From positions 356,295,234 through 356,359,233 of the forward strand of contig NC_064622.1 in the NCBI RefSeq assembly GCF_023898315.1: a stretch of 64,000 bases of DNA, given 5' to 3'. This document shows positions 1 through 11,114 of this stretch, piece by piece (within the stretch, counting starts at the first letter, position 1; each line of letters starts with the position of its first letter). Made by a program: the position numbers and the translations under genes. The notes below the pieces were generated by a model. The model saw only the letters and a list, made by a program, of their open reading frames with translations. It searched no databases and was not told where the DNA came from. The stretch comes from Schistocerca nitens (taxonomy: Eukaryota; Arthropoda; Insecta; Orthoptera; Acrididae).

Positions 1-299
1 GAGTATAACCTTGACAGAAACAAAATTCGTTAGTCAAAATTCCAATTAGCTTCAGGAAACCACTAAATTATGTCTCAGATTTTCTCTTTTGATATAATAG
101 AAGCTGGTATTAAGGCCGACTCAGACAAGATGTCAACGGAAAGAAAGCTAAGTACTTAATGGTGAAAGTAGGGTAATGAGACACCATCTGTGATAGAAGA
201 ATTTGGAGTATATTATCAGAATTAGGGAACTAGTGATGATAAATTTTATTAATGGCCAAAGAAAATTTTGCAACAGATGCTCTTGATCAATTTTGTATG

Positions 300-362
300 G
301 TAACAAAATGCCTATTGGCTTCTGTCTCAGGTCTTTGGCTGACATTTGTTTGATGATTTTTC
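300..362 (+). repeat. Fragment of PLE-a terminal repeat
   Basis: This stretch matches, with scattered changes, the terminal region of the Penelope-like element at 13.6-13.7 kb read on its minus strand, and also 4116-4180. Shared blocks are ACAAAATGCCT, TTGGCTTCTGT and TTTGATGATTTTT. The match stops abruptly near 362. It is a short orphan fragment with no coding content. Flanking bases 1-299 and 363-455 hold nothing I recognise. Confidence 0.5.
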
Positions 363-469
363 CTCATCCTTTCTTGTCAAGTATCCCCGTGTTGCATGAA
401 TTCATTCACGAAGAAAAGCTCATCCCATGCTGTCATAGATATGATGTGCTTGTGTTGTGGTGAACAGGT

Positions 470-702
470 TGGTTGGTTGGTTTGGGGAAGGAGACCAGAC
501 AGCGAGGTCATCGGTCTCATCGGATTAGGGAAGGATGGGGAAGGAAGTCGGCCGTGCCCTTTGAAAGGAACCATCCCGGCATTTGCCTGGAGCGATGTAG
601 GGAAATCACGGAAAACCTAAATCAGGATGGCCGGACGCGGGATTGAACCGTCGTCCTCCCGAATGCGAGTCCAGTGTCTAACCACTGCGCCACCTCGCTC
701 GG
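470..702 (-). mobile_element. tRNA-derived SINE with 14-bp target duplication
   Basis: Read on the minus strand, the element starts at 702 with a tRNA-like head. It has an A-box-like TGGCGCAGTGG and a B-box-like GGTTCAATCCC, the internal RNA polymerase III promoter of tRNA genes. A tRNA-unrelated body follows and ends at the GGTT repeats near 470. It is flanked by perfect copies of TGTGGTGAACAGGT at 456-469 and 703-716, the target-site duplication expected of LINE-dependent retrotransposition. Exact duplications suggest a relatively young insertion. Such SINEs code for no protein. Confidence 0.85.
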
Positions 703-843
703 TGTGGTGAACAGGTACTTACATTTCAAGAACTTCAGTGTAGCCCCACCATCCCAGCACCACGACAAAAAGGCGAGAGAGGACATCAGTCACACTTTCT
801 TCTTCAATCATTGGTGAATGTGTCAGTGTTGATATTGTGGTCT

Positions 844-2790
844 TCAGTCCAGAGACTGGTTTGATGCAGCTCTCCATGCTACTCTATCCTGCACATGCTT
901 CTTCATCACCAAGTAACTATTGCAACCTACATCCTTCTGAATCTCCTTAGTGTATACATCTCTTGGTCTCCCTCTATGATTTTTACCCTCCACTCTGCCC
1001 TCCAGTACTATATTGATGATCCCTTGATGCCTCAGAAAGTGTCCTACCAAACAATCCCTTCTTCTAGTCAAATTGTGCCACAGATTCCTCTTCTCCCTGA
1101 TTATATTCAGTACCTGCTCATTAGTTCCCTGATCTACCCATCTAATCTTCAGCATTCTTCTGTAGCACCACACTTCAAAAGCCTCTATTCTCTTCTTCTA
1201 CAAACTAGTTATTGTCCATGTTGCACTTTCATAAATGGTTACACTCCATACAAATACTTTCAGAAACGACTTCCTGACACTTAACTCTATACTCGATGTT
1301 AGCAAATATCTCTTCTTCAGAAATGCATTCCTTGCCATTTCCAGTCTACATTTTATATCCTCTCTACTTTGACCATCATCAGTTATTTTGCTCCCAAAAT
1401 AGCAAAAGTCATCTACTACTTTAAGTGGTTCATTTCCTAATCTAATTCTGTCAGCATCACCTGATTTAATTAGACTACATTCCATTAACCTCGTTTTGCG
1501 TTTGTTGATGTTCATCATATGTCCTCCTTTCAAGACACTGTCCATTCCATTCAGCTGCTCTTCCAAGTCCTTTGCTGTCTCTGAAAGGAAATACAATGTC
1601 ATCGGCAAACCTCAAAGTTTTTATTTCTTCTCCATGAATTTTAATTCCTATTCCAATTTTTTCTTTTGTTTCCTTTACTGCTTGCTCAATATACAGACTG
1701 AATAACATCAGGGATAGGGAACAACCCTGTCTCACTCCCTTACCAATCACTGCCTCCCTTTCATGCCCCTTGCTCATATAACTGCCATCTGGTTTCTGTA
1801 CAAATTGTAAATAGCCTTTCGCTCCCTGTATTTGGTCCCTGCCACCTTCGGAATTTGAAAGAGAATATTCCAATCAACATTATCAAAAGCCTTCTCTAAG
1901 TCTACAAATGCTAGAAATGTGGGTTTGCCTTTCCTTAATCTATCTTCTGAAATAAGTCATAGGGGCAATCTTTCCTCATGTTTTCCAACATTTCTATGGA
2001 ATCCACACTGATCTTCCCCGAGGTCGGCTTCTACCAGTTTTTCCATTCGTCTGTAAAGAATTCGCATTAGTATTTTGCAGGTGTGACTTATTAAACTGAT
2101 AGTTTAATTTTCACATCTGTCAATGCCTGCTTTCGTTGGGATTGGAATTATTATATTCTTCTTGAAGTATGATGGTATTTCACCTGTCTGATACATCTTG
2201 CTTACCGGATGGTAGAGTTTTGTCAGGGCTGGCTCTCCCAAGGCTATCAGTAGCTCCATTGGAATGTTGCCTACCCCTTGGGCCCTGTTTTGACTTAGGT
2301 CTTACAGTTCTCTGTCAAATTCTTCACACAGTATCATATCTCCCATTTCATCTTCATCTACGTCCTGTTCCATTTCCGTAATAACGCCCTCAAGTACATC
2401 GCCCTTGTATAGACTCTCTATATACTCATTCCACCTTTCTGCTTTCCCTTCTTTGCTTAGAACTGATTCTCCATCTGAGCTCTTGATATTCATACAGGTG
2501 ATTCTCTTTTCTCCAAAAGTCTCTTTAATTTTCCTGTCGGCAGTATCTATCTTACTCCTAGCGATATTTGCCTCTGCATCGTTACATTTGTCCTCTAGCC
2601 ATCCCTGTTTAGCCATTTTTTTCTTCCTGTCAATTTCATTTTGCCTCCTTCATTTAGTGGATTTTTATATTTTCTTCTTTCATCAATTAAATTCATTATT
2701 TCTTCCGTTACCCAAGGATTTCTACTAGCCCTCGTCTTTTTATCTACAGGATCGTTTGTTGCCTTTACTATTTCATCTTTCAAAGCTACC
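844..2790 (-). pseudogene. RTE-like reverse transcriptase and C-terminal domain, copy A
   Basis: This would encode the reverse transcriptase half of the element's ORF2, which copies the element RNA at the nicked target. Visible on the minus strand are an N-terminal linker region (2302-2783), RT motif B as GVRQGCSLSLMLFSLY and the catalytic box FADDIVF (both within 1475-1873). Next comes the thumb region (1198-1608). Last is a C-terminal segment with WCYRRMLKIRWVD and EGKNHRGRPR (844-1173), typical of insect endonuclease-RT proteins. The frame shifts between each of these blocks and no continuous ORF remains. The parallel copy at 9042-12192 supports the assignment. The family is secure; the clade (RTE) is an inference. 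Confidence 0.7.
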
Positions 2791-3019
2791 CATTGTTCTT
2801 CTACTGTATTTCTTTCTCCCGTTCCTTACAATTGTTCCCTAATGCTCTGTCTGAAACTCTCTACAACCTCGGGTTCTTTCAGTTTATCCAGATCCCATCT
2901 CCTTAAATTCCCACCTTTTTGCAGTTTCTTCAGTTTAAAGCACAGTTCATAATCATTAGATTATGGTCAGAGTCCACACCTGCCCCTGGAAATGTCTTAC
3001 AATTTAATACCTGTTTCTT

Positions 3020-3700
3020 AAGTCTCTGTCTTACTATTATATAAACCTTCTAGTGTCTCCAGTCCTCTTCCACATATACAACCTTCTTTCATGATTCTTA
3101 AACCAAGTGTTAGCTATGATTAAGTTATGCTCTGTGCAAAATTCTACCAGGCAACTTCCTCTTTCATTCCTTACCTCTATTCCTTATTCACCTACTTCTT
3201 TTCCTTCTCTTCCTTTTCCTACTACCAAATTCCAGTCCCCTATGACTATTAAATTTTTGTCTCCCTTCACAATCTGAATAATTTCTTTTATCTCATCATA
3301 CCTTTTTTCAATCTCTTCATCATCTGTGGATCTAGTTGGCATATAAACTTGTACTACTGTGGTAGGTGTGGGCTGTGTGTCTATCTTGGCAATAATAATT
3401 CATTCCTACACTGTTTGTAATAGCTTACCTGCACTCCTATGTTTTTTGTTCATTACTAAACCTATTCCTGCATTATCCCTATTTGATTTTGTATTTGTAA
3501 CCCTGTATTCACCCGACCAGAAGTCTTGTTCCTCCTGCCACCGAACTTCACTAATTCCCACCATATCTAACTTTAACCTATCCATTTCGCTTTTTAAATT
3601 TTCTAACCTGCCTACCTAATTACGGGTTCTGATGTTCCATGCTCCGATCCGTAGAATGCCAGTGTTCTTCCTCCTGATAATGGTGTCCTCCTGAGTAGTC
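3020..3700 (-). pseudogene. RTE-like AP endonuclease, copy A
   Basis: The minus strand encodes pieces of an apurinic-type endonuclease that nicks target DNA for the retrotransposon. Readable blocks are a VVQVYMPT strand, LIVIGDWN (active-site Asp and Asn region) and an EVRNERG plus LVEFCTEHNL block. These match the same blocks in copy B at 8180-8540. Upstream, toward 3640, is the WNVRSLN/GISEVRW-type N-terminus in degraded form. Several frameshifts and stops break it. The 2790-3020 interval is the degenerate linker between endonuclease and RT. Confidence 0.6.
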
Positions 3701-4025
3701 CCTGCCCGGAGATCCAAATGGGGGACTATTTTACCTCCCGAATGTTTTCCCCAAAAGGACGCTATCATCATTTATCCATACAGTAAGGCTGTATGCCCTT
3801 GTGAAAAATTACGGCTGTAGTTTCCCCTTGCTTTCAGCCGTTCACAGTACCAGCACAGCAAGGCCATTTTGGTTAATGTTACAAGGCTAGATCAGTCAAT
3901 TGGAACCACATGTTTGTCTCGCCTCTCAACAGATACCCCACTGTTGTGGTTGGACCTATGGTACGGCTATCTGTATCACTGAGCCATGCAAGCCTCCCCA
4001 CCAACGGCAAGGTCCATGGTTCATT

Positions 4026-4045
4026 GGGGGGGGGGGGGGGGGGGG
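4026..4045. repeat. Run of 20 G at the 5' junction of RTE copy A
   Basis: A homopolymer of about 20 G marks the outer end of copy A's 5' UTR. In copy B the equivalent place (4363-4368) has only six C before the shared GAACCATGGACC start. Expansion of a short C tract at the element's 5' end explains it. The length may be unreliable in sequencing. Confidence 0.8.
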
Positions 4046-4115
4046 TGTCAGTACAATCTGAAAATCTCCTCCCACTAGAGGTATTGAACAAAATTGATAA
4101 AGGTTTCGTGGCCAC

Positions 4116-4362
4116 TTTCTGACAAACTGCCCGTCAGCTTATGTCTTACGCTATTTAGCCAATGTTTGTTTGATGATTTTTCTGACATTTCACCAGAATG
4201 AGTGGCTGGCATTGTCGAAGCTTCACCCCTCATTGCTGGTGGTGGACTGGAATAGTTTCATCAAGAGCTGGACAGCTCATGACCGCACATTTTATGTGCC
4301 TGGTGTGCCAATGGCCAAGGAATTTTCTGTGGTCATTTTTGGTGGAACTTTCCTCTTGCTAT
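4116..4362 (+). repeat. PLE-a terminal-repeat fragment between two RTE copies
   Basis: This aligns with the reverse complement of 13440-13700 from the Penelope-like element. Shared blocks include TTTGATGATTTTTCTGA, GTGGCTGGCATTGTC, AAGCTTCAC and GCTGGTGGTGG. The fragment runs directly into the 5' end of RTE copy B near 4363. The 70 bases before it (4046-4115) are unassigned. It may mark the site into which RTE copy B inserted. Confidence 0.6.
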
Positions 4363-4671
4363 CCCCCCAGGAACCATGGACCTTGCCGTTGGTGGGGAGG
4401 TTTGTATGCCTCAGTGATACAGATGGCCACACTGTAGGTGCAACCACAATGGAAGGGCATCTATTGAGAGGCCAGACAAACGTGCGGTTCCTGAAGAGGG
4501 GCAGCAGTCTTTTCAGTAGTTGCAGGGTCAACAGTCTGGATGATGGACTGATCTGGCCTTGTAACACTAACCAAAACAGCCTTGCTGTGCTTGTACTGCG
4601 AACGGCTGAAAGCAGGGGGAAACTACAGCAGTAATTTTTCCTGAGGGCATGCAGCTTTACTGTATGGTTAA

Positions 4672-4950
4672 ATGATGATGGCGTCCTCTTGGGCAAAATA
4701 TTCCGGAGGTAAAATAGTCCCCCATTTGGATCTCCGGGCGGGGACTACTCAAGAGGACGTTGTTATCAGGAGAGAGGAAACTGTCGTTCTACGGATCAGA
4801 GTGTGGATTGTCAGATCCCTTAATCGGGCAGGTAGGTCAGAATATTTAAAAAGTGTAATGGATAGGTTAGATATAGTGGGAATTAGTGAAGTTCAGTGGC
4901 AGGAGGAACAAGCCTTTTGGTCAGATGAATATAGGGTTATAAATACAAAA
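4672..4950 (+). pseudogene. RTE-like endonuclease N-terminus, copy B
   Basis: An open frame from an ATG at 4672 carries the first part of an AP endonuclease. It includes a degenerate WNVRSLNRAG-type strand (read here as VWIVRSLNRAG) and IVGISEVQW with the metal-binding Glu. Coding stops at 4950 because a Jockey-like LINE is inserted; the endonuclease resumes at about 8184. The 5' part of the frame (ASSWAKYSGG onward) overlaps what looks like 5' UTR in copy A, so the true start is uncertain. It is a broken gene fragment. Confidence 0.65.
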
Positions 4951-4951
4951 T

Positions 4952-7900
4952 TTATTTATTTATTTATCGTATCCAAGACATCACCATTTTACAAAAAAAA
5001 TTATATTACAATGCAAGAGAAGCAGTTATAATACAATAATACATGGTTATAAGGTAAATTAACTACAATAATATAGAAAAGTATGTAATATGTAATGATA
5101 AGCGCTAAGGATGCGAAACAGAGCGATTTTCATATCCCACGTGAAGCCCAATACACTGCAGCTTGAATAGCCTTGTCATTTGCTTCAAATAGGTCTTGAG
5201 TCGAACACGGGTTGTTTAGTTTCCTGCAGACCAGTAGGTGTTGTGGGTCTTGCTGTTCTCCACACTCGCAGGGCTCGTCTGTACTGATGTAGTCCCATTT
5301 TTCCAAGTTTGCTCTGCATCTTGATACGCCTGTTCGTAGTCTATTCAGGGCTTTCCAGGTCGTATATGGGAGTTCAGAGCCAGCTGTGGGTTCTTCCCTG
5401 GGGCTATTCCCTGGTCTTCCTGGGTTCACATTGTACCACAGCTCTTCTCGTCGTGCTCTAGGCGATAAAAGAGTTGCTTCAGTTGTTCGTAGGAAACTCT
5501 TCCTTGATTTAAGTCGGCGAGGTTGAAGATTGTATCCAAACATTGGATGCCTGGGATCTGTCTCCTGTTTATGTTTCTCGATTTCTGCGGCAGTCCTTCT
5601 TCTGATGTCTGGCGGGGCTATGCCCATGAGGTTGTACAGCTGCTTTGTGGGAGTTGGGCGGAGGCATCCTGTCACGATGCGTCCAGTCTCATTCAATGCT
5701 ATATTTACTTGTTCAGCGTGGGTGGAATTTTGCCAAACGGGTGCCGAGTACTCCGCAGTGGAGAAACATAAAGCTAAAGCTGACGTGCAGAGAACTGTAG
5801 GTTGCGTTCCCCATCTGCTATTTGTTAGCTTGCGGATGATGTTGTTCCTGGCACTCACTTTCATCTTTGTGGCCAAACAGTGTTCCTTGTAGGTGAGAGC
5901 ACAGTCAAGTTTAATCCCAAGATATTTTGGTGTGTCGCAGTGAGATAGATGTTGTCCCTTCCAGCTTATGTTGAGTTTCCTCCTTGCTTCCTTATTACGT
6001 AGGTGAAAAGCACAGACCTGGGTTTTTGCTGGGTTTGGCTTGAGGTGGTTATTATCACAATAGTCACCCAGCTTTTCAATCGCTAAAGTTAATTTACTTT
6101 CTACCTCTTCAAAGGTTTTTCCCTGGGTGGCAACGACTGTATCATCTGCATAGATAAAGGAGCGAGCGTCCATGCTGATCGGTTGGTCATTGGTATAAAT
6201 ATTATACAGCAATGGGGCGAGGACGCTACCTTGAGGTAGGCCATTTTTCTGGGTCCGCCATCGGCTCTTCTTCGACTGCAGCGTGACAAAATACCGTCTA
6301 TTCTGCAACAGGCACTGGATGAATTGCGCCAGTCGGTAGTCTTTTGTGGTGTTATATATTTTTGATATTAACTTACTGTGGTTTATGGTGTCATAAGCTG
6401 CTGTAAGGTCGATAAAGGCTGCACCTGTAATTTGTTTCTGTTTGTATCCATCTTCTATGTACTGTGTAAGGTTGAGGATTTGTCCACAGCATGACCTTCC
6501 TGGGCGGAATCCTGCTTGCTCTTTAATTATATTCTTGTGTACATGTTCTGAGATGCGGTTAAGGATCATTCTTTCTAAGACTTTATAGAGGTGACAAAGC
6601 AGGGAGATAGGCCGAAAATTTTTAGGGTCTGTGGGGTTTTTTCCAGGTTTTGGTATAGCTACTATATTTGCCTTCCGCCAGGTCTTGGGGATTTTCATTT
6701 CAAGAACACATTTGTTCATCATATCTAGTAACCACCGTCTGGTAACAGGTACAAACATTTTTATTTGTTCTGGGCGTAGATCATCTAGGCCAGCGGCTTT
6801 ATTAATTTTCATTATGGAGATGGAATCTTCTAATTCTTTCAGAGTAAAGGGGGTGCCTAGGTGGTCTTTTTCTTCAGTGCCTCTCTGTAGTTTCTTTCTT
6901 TGGTGCTTCCTGTTGGTTTTACCATTAAGTAGAAGTTGATTTGCTATTTGATTTGGTGTGACCTTATACAAATTTTGTGTATTAGATGAGGGGTCATTAT
7001 TGATGTTTTTAAGAAGTTGCCAGGCCTTTCGGCTATTCTGTTTCATGTCTAGGTTTGTGATTAGATTACACCATTTCACTGTTCTTGAGGCTGATATGGC
7101 CTGGAGGAGTTCTTCTCCCGCCATAGTTGTTTCCTCTGAAAAAGGGTTTTCCTCGAAGAGCTGTTGGTAATGTTCCAGAAGAACCTTTGAGTTTCCGTCA
7201 AGTCCAGGGATATAACTAGTTCTGCAGCCTCGGGGGATATTTCTTCAGGAGACAGTTTTAACTAATTCAATGAAAGTGTCATATTTTTCCGGGCTAGCAT
7301 CAAGGTTCTGCACCTCTTTGTCAAGTTCTTCAGAGAATTTGTCCCACAGGGCACGTTTAAAATTAAAACGTCTTTGGAAATGGGTGGTTGCTGGTTTAAC
7401 AACTGCTTCAACCAGACATAATATAGCACGGTGCTGTGTATGTGGGAGGGGTTCTCTCACATCCTTCCTGGTTTGATGTGCTACGTTTTCGCTGACAAAG
7501 ATGTTATCTGGATTGTATCCACGGTTCCACCTGCTGCTGTTGAAAGAATATGGAAGTTTGGGGTCGTGTATTAATTTAAGGCCAGTTGAGTCTGCCAAGG
7601 TTCTAGGTCGTCCCCACTTTTGTCTGTGTGCCTGTACCCCCAGGCTGATCCATGACAGTTGAAGTCGCCCATTACTATTTTCGTTGGTTGTGAGTTGAAG
7701 TTGGTTGGCTCACTGAATCTGAACTCCCTGCTCGGTGGCTTATATATAGACGTCACAGTGCAGGACTGTAACTCTACAGTCAAGATTTCGATGTCTTCTT
7801 GAGATGTCAGTTCTGCAGATATAATACCTAAGCCCATTTTGGCGAAGATTGCGCTGCCATATTGCTTGTGTGGTCTTTCAATTATTAATTTCATTCCGTG

Positions 7901-8174
7901 AATCTTTGGTCTTCTATTTGTGGGGCCAATGTGGGTCTCTTGGATTAGTAAGAGATCACAGTTGTGAGTTTTACATGCTACAGCAAGTAGCACTTCTTTC
8001 TCATGAGAGAGCCCTTCAATGTTTATGGACATTATATTTAGCGCTGGCTTTGATAAAAGCCTTTTTGTGGTGTCTTGGTGTTGAAAGGACTGGCCGTTAG
8101 GCACAGGCCTAACGTTGCCCAGGGTACGCCCGATCGTTGTCATGATCTTCGGGGAGGCTCCTTTCGTGTACCCC
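4952..8174 (-). mobile_element. Jockey-like non-LTR retrotransposon inserted in RTE copy B
   Basis: A 3.2-kb LINE lies on the minus strand, with its 5' end at 8174 and a TAAA-repeat tail at 4952-4966. A 10-bp direct repeat AATACAAAAT at 4942-4951 and 8175-8184 is the target-site duplication; copy A shows the uninterrupted site. The element holds one endonuclease-RT frame and no separate ORF1, so it is probably 5' truncated. It is less decayed than its host copy, which fits a later insertion. The clade is judged from overall RT similarity to Jockey-superfamily proteins. Confidence 0.85.
5130..8172 (-). pseudogene. Jockey-like endonuclease-reverse transcriptase (two lesions)
   Basis: This encodes endonuclease plus RT. 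The N-terminal part (8172-7571) has SINIEGLSHEK, LLLIQETHIG (catalytic Glu) and IVMGDFNCHG (Asp/Asn). After a frameshift near 7590 the frame continues (7598-7245), meets one TGA at 7245-7247, and reads on in the same frame to 5130. RT blocks include KANIVAIPKPGK, NFRPISLL, QAGFRPGRSC, FIDLTAAYDTINH, GLPQGSVLAPLLYN and the catalytic FIYADDTVV. The C-terminus has a Cys/His cluster (CECGEQ with HLLVC) common in LINEs. No RNase H domain is seen. Only one frameshift and one nonsense codon separate it from an intact protein of about 1,000 residues. There is no ATG near the 5' end, which also supports 5' truncation. Confidence 0.85.
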
Positions 8175-8183
8175 AATACAAAA

Positions 8184-9056
8184 TCAAATAGGGATAATGC
8201 AGCAGTAAGTTTAATAATGAATAAAAAAATAGGAGTGCGGGTAAGCTACTACAAACAGCATAGTGAACGCATTATTGTGGCCAAGATAGACACGAAGCCC
8301 ATGCCTACTACAGTAGTACAAGTTTATATACCAACTAGCTCTGCAGATGATGAAGAAATTGTTGCAATGTATGATGAGATAAAAGAAATTATTCAGGTAG
8401 TGAAGGGAGACGAAAATTTAATAGTCATGGGTGACTGGAATTAGAGAGTAGGAAAAGGGAGAGAAGGAAACATAGTAGGTGAATATGGATTGGGGGTGAG
8501 AAATGAAAGAGGAGGCCGTCTGGTAGAATTTTGCACATAGCATAACTTAACATAAATTGTAAGACATTTCCAGGGGTAGATGTGGACTCTGACCACAATC
8601 TATTGGTTATACACTGTAGATTAAAACTGAAGAAACTGCAAAAAGGTGGGAATTTAAGGAGATGGGACCTGGATAAACTGACTAAACCAGAGGTTGTACA
8701 GAGTTTCAGGGAGAGCATAAGGGAACAATTGAAGGGACTGGGGGAAAGAAATACAGTAGAAGAAGAATGGGTAGCTCTGAGGGATGAAGTAGTGAAGGCA
8801 GCAGAGGGTCAAGTAGGTAATAAGACGAGAAATAGTAGAAATCCCTGGATAACAGAAGAAATATTGAATTTCATTGATGAAAGGAGAAAATATAAAAACA
8901 CAGTAAATGAAGCAGGCAAAAAGGAATACAAACGTCTCAAATATGAGATCAACAGGAAGTGCAACATGGCTAAGCAGGGGTGGCAAGAGGACAAATGTAA
9001 GGATGTAGAGGCTTATCTCACTAGGGGTAAGATAGATAACTACCTACAGGAAAATT
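8184..9056 (+). pseudogene. RTE-like endonuclease C-terminus and linker, copy B
   Basis: The endonuclease resumes after the inserted LINE. TTVVQVYIPTS, LIVMGDWN (active-site Asp/Asn), then GLGVRNERGG and a degraded SDH-type region around 8582 (VDSDHNLLV, the conserved Asp-His). After 8600 comes a charged linker with LKKLQKGG and NPWITEEI, as found between endonuclease and RT in these proteins. A TAG follows MGDWN at 8444 and there are further breaks near 8530 and 9056. Matching blocks occur in copy A. Confidence 0.7.
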
Positions 9057-10128
9057 AAAGAGACGTTTGGAAAAAAGAGAACCACTTGTATGAATATCAA
9101 GAGCTCAGATGGAAACCCAATTCTAAGCAAAGAAGGGAAAGCAGAAAGGTGGAAGGAGCATATAGAGGGTTTAGGCGATGTACTTGAGGACAATATTATG
9201 GAAATGGAAGAGGATGTAGATGAAGATGAAATGGGAGATACGATACTGCGTGAAGAGTTTGACAGAGCACTGAAAGACTTGAGTTGAAACAAGGCCCCGG
9301 GAGTAGACAACATTCCATTGGAACTACTGACAGCCTTGGGAGAGCCAGTCCTGACAAAACTCTACCGTCTGGTGAGCAAGATGTATGAGACTGGCGAAAC
9401 ACCCTCATACTTCAAGAAGAATATAATAATTCCAATCCCAAAGAAAGCAGGTGTTGACAGATGTGAAAATTACCGAACTATCAGTTTAATAAGTCATAAC
9501 TGCAAAATACTAAAGCGAATTCTTTACAGACAAATGGAAAAACTGGTAGAATCCTACCTTGGGGAAGATCAGTTTGGATTCCGTAGAAATGTTGGAGCAC
9601 GTGAGGCAATACTAACCCTACGACTTATCTTAGAAGATAAATAAGGAAAGGCAAACCTACATTTCTAACATTTGTAGTCTTAGAGAAAGCTTTTGACAAT
9701 GTTGACTGGAATACTCTTTCAAATTCTAAAGGTGGCAGGGGTAAAATACAGGGTGCGACAAGCTATTTACAATTTGTACAGAAACCAGATAGCAGTTATA
9801 AAAGTTGAGGGGCATGAAAGGGAAGCAATGGTTGGGAAGGGAGTGAGACAGGGTTGTAGCCTCTTCCCGATGTTATTCAATCTGTATATTGAGCAAGCAG
9901 TAAAGAAAACAAAAGAAAAATTCGGAGTAGGTATTAAAATCCATGGAGAAGAAATAAAAACTTTGAGGTTCGTCGATGACATTGTAATTCTGTCAGAGAC
10001 AGCAAAGGACTTGGAAGGGCAGTTGAACAGAATGGACAGTGTCTTAAAAGGAGGATATAAAATGAACATCAACAAAAGCAAAATGAGGATAATGGAATGT
10101 AGTCGAATTAAGTCAGGTGATGCTCAGG
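9042..10128 (+). pseudogene. RTE-like reverse transcriptase, copy B, 5' part
   Basis: The RT core is readable in several frames: KEGKAERWKEHIEGL, APGVDNIPLELL (palm entry), NYRTISLISH, a fingers block with EDQFGFRRN, EKAFDNVDW (catalytic Asp region), GVRQGCSLFPMLFNLY (motif B) and LRFVDDIVIL. The last is the catalytic box with Ala changed to Val in place of the family's FADD. A TGA at 9285 and frameshifts near 9645 and 9690 break the frame. The TIR element at 10134 cuts the gene before the thumb, which resumes at 11620. Confidence 0.75.
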
Positions 10129-10774
10129 GAATTCCGTATTTACTCGAATCTAAGCCGCACTCGAATCTAAGCCGCACCTGAAAAATGAGACTCGAAATAA
10201 AGGAAAAAAAATTTCCCGAATCTAAGCCGCACCTGAAATTTGAGACTCGAAATTCAAGGGAAGAGAAAAGTTTAAGGCCGCACCTCCAAATCGAAACAAA
10301 GTTGGTCCATTGTAATATGAGACACAATTTAGGTCGAATGAAAGACGATACAGCTACAGTAGTTTGGTTCGAGTCGTAAGCTTAGCAGTTAAGCTTTACC
10401 AGGTAGCCATTGCTATGCGTCAGGCGCTCCGTCTGTATTTATACGGGTACCCTTCCTTTTTCACGTGCTTCGTCTGGTTTGAATCGATTGCTTATTTTGC
10501 TTTGATCTGATAAGTGCCGTTTTCTTTGTTATATGTGTTTACGTCACTCTAAGCTGAAAATGCATTACTGTACTGTGTAATGCATTGTTTGTCGCATTTT
10601 GATAGTGCGTGTTTACGGCCTGTCGCCGCTCGCGGCATGACTTGCTTTTGTGCGCGCTACCGCCGCTTAAGAAAAAAGAGGAATCGTCTCATTAGCGAAG
10701 CAATGGCAAGAGACTGCTATTTGTTGTTACTTACACTGCTACTTTCTTTGATAATGATCAACAAGAACCAAATG

Positions 10775-10806
10775 CGTATGATAGAACATGCGTATGATAG
10801 AACATG
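10775..10806. repeat. Tandem duplication of 16 bp
   Basis: CGTATGATAGAACATG occurs twice in direct succession inside the TIR element. It looks like replication slippage and adds no coding meaning. Confidence 0.9.
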
Positions 10807-10962
10807 TTCTGAACGAGAGTTTTGCGAAAATTTTCCTCCGTTTGAAAATCTTTGCGGCCGCTTCTTTAGTACATCAAGTTCTGCACAGAAATTAGTCATC
10901 TTACATTTAAAATCTAGTCAGTTGCCGTGCTTCATTTCTGACTGTATCACTATTAGGCAGAA

Positions 10963-11114
10963 GAATAATACGAATATAAACATGACACATACGTATATTT
11001 TTCCGCGTTTGCTGTCTCACTCTAGTTTCGTAGTTTATTACGCAGACAGGATTTAAATGAGATAGCAGCAAACACGAAAGAATACATGGCAAAATGTTTA
11101 TATTCGTATTATTC
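10963..11114. repeat. Internal inverted repeat with 56-base arms
   Basis: 10963-11018 and 11059-11114 are imperfect inverted repeats around a 40-base loop. The outer 18-20 bases (GAATAATACGAATATAAA) and the inner CAAACGC/GTTTGC-type block match best. A transcript could fold into a long hairpin. It lies in the middle of the TIR element. Confidence 0.75.

Larger units (their letters stand above)
835..4045 (-). mobile_element. RTE/BovB-type non-LTR retrotransposon, copy A (degenerate)
   Basis: The minus strand carries, in order, a 5' UTR (about 4045-3700), an AP-type endonuclease, a linker, reverse transcriptase and a C-terminal domain ending at 844. The 3' end lies near 835. The same sequence in the same order occurs on the plus strand at 4363-12211, so the two copies form an interrupted inverted repeat. 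The clade call rests on the CFDP2/BovB-like endonuclease style and on the C-terminal RGRPR motif followed by a Tyr. The 5' end sits against a run of 20 G. Frameshifts and stops are spread throughout, so it is dead. Confidence 0.75.

Noticed and set aside
640..702. tRNA gene
   Set aside because: A and B boxes are present, but the sequence is the head of a SINE with target duplications and no acceptor-stem closure; the same holds for 37620-37686 and 61640-61712.
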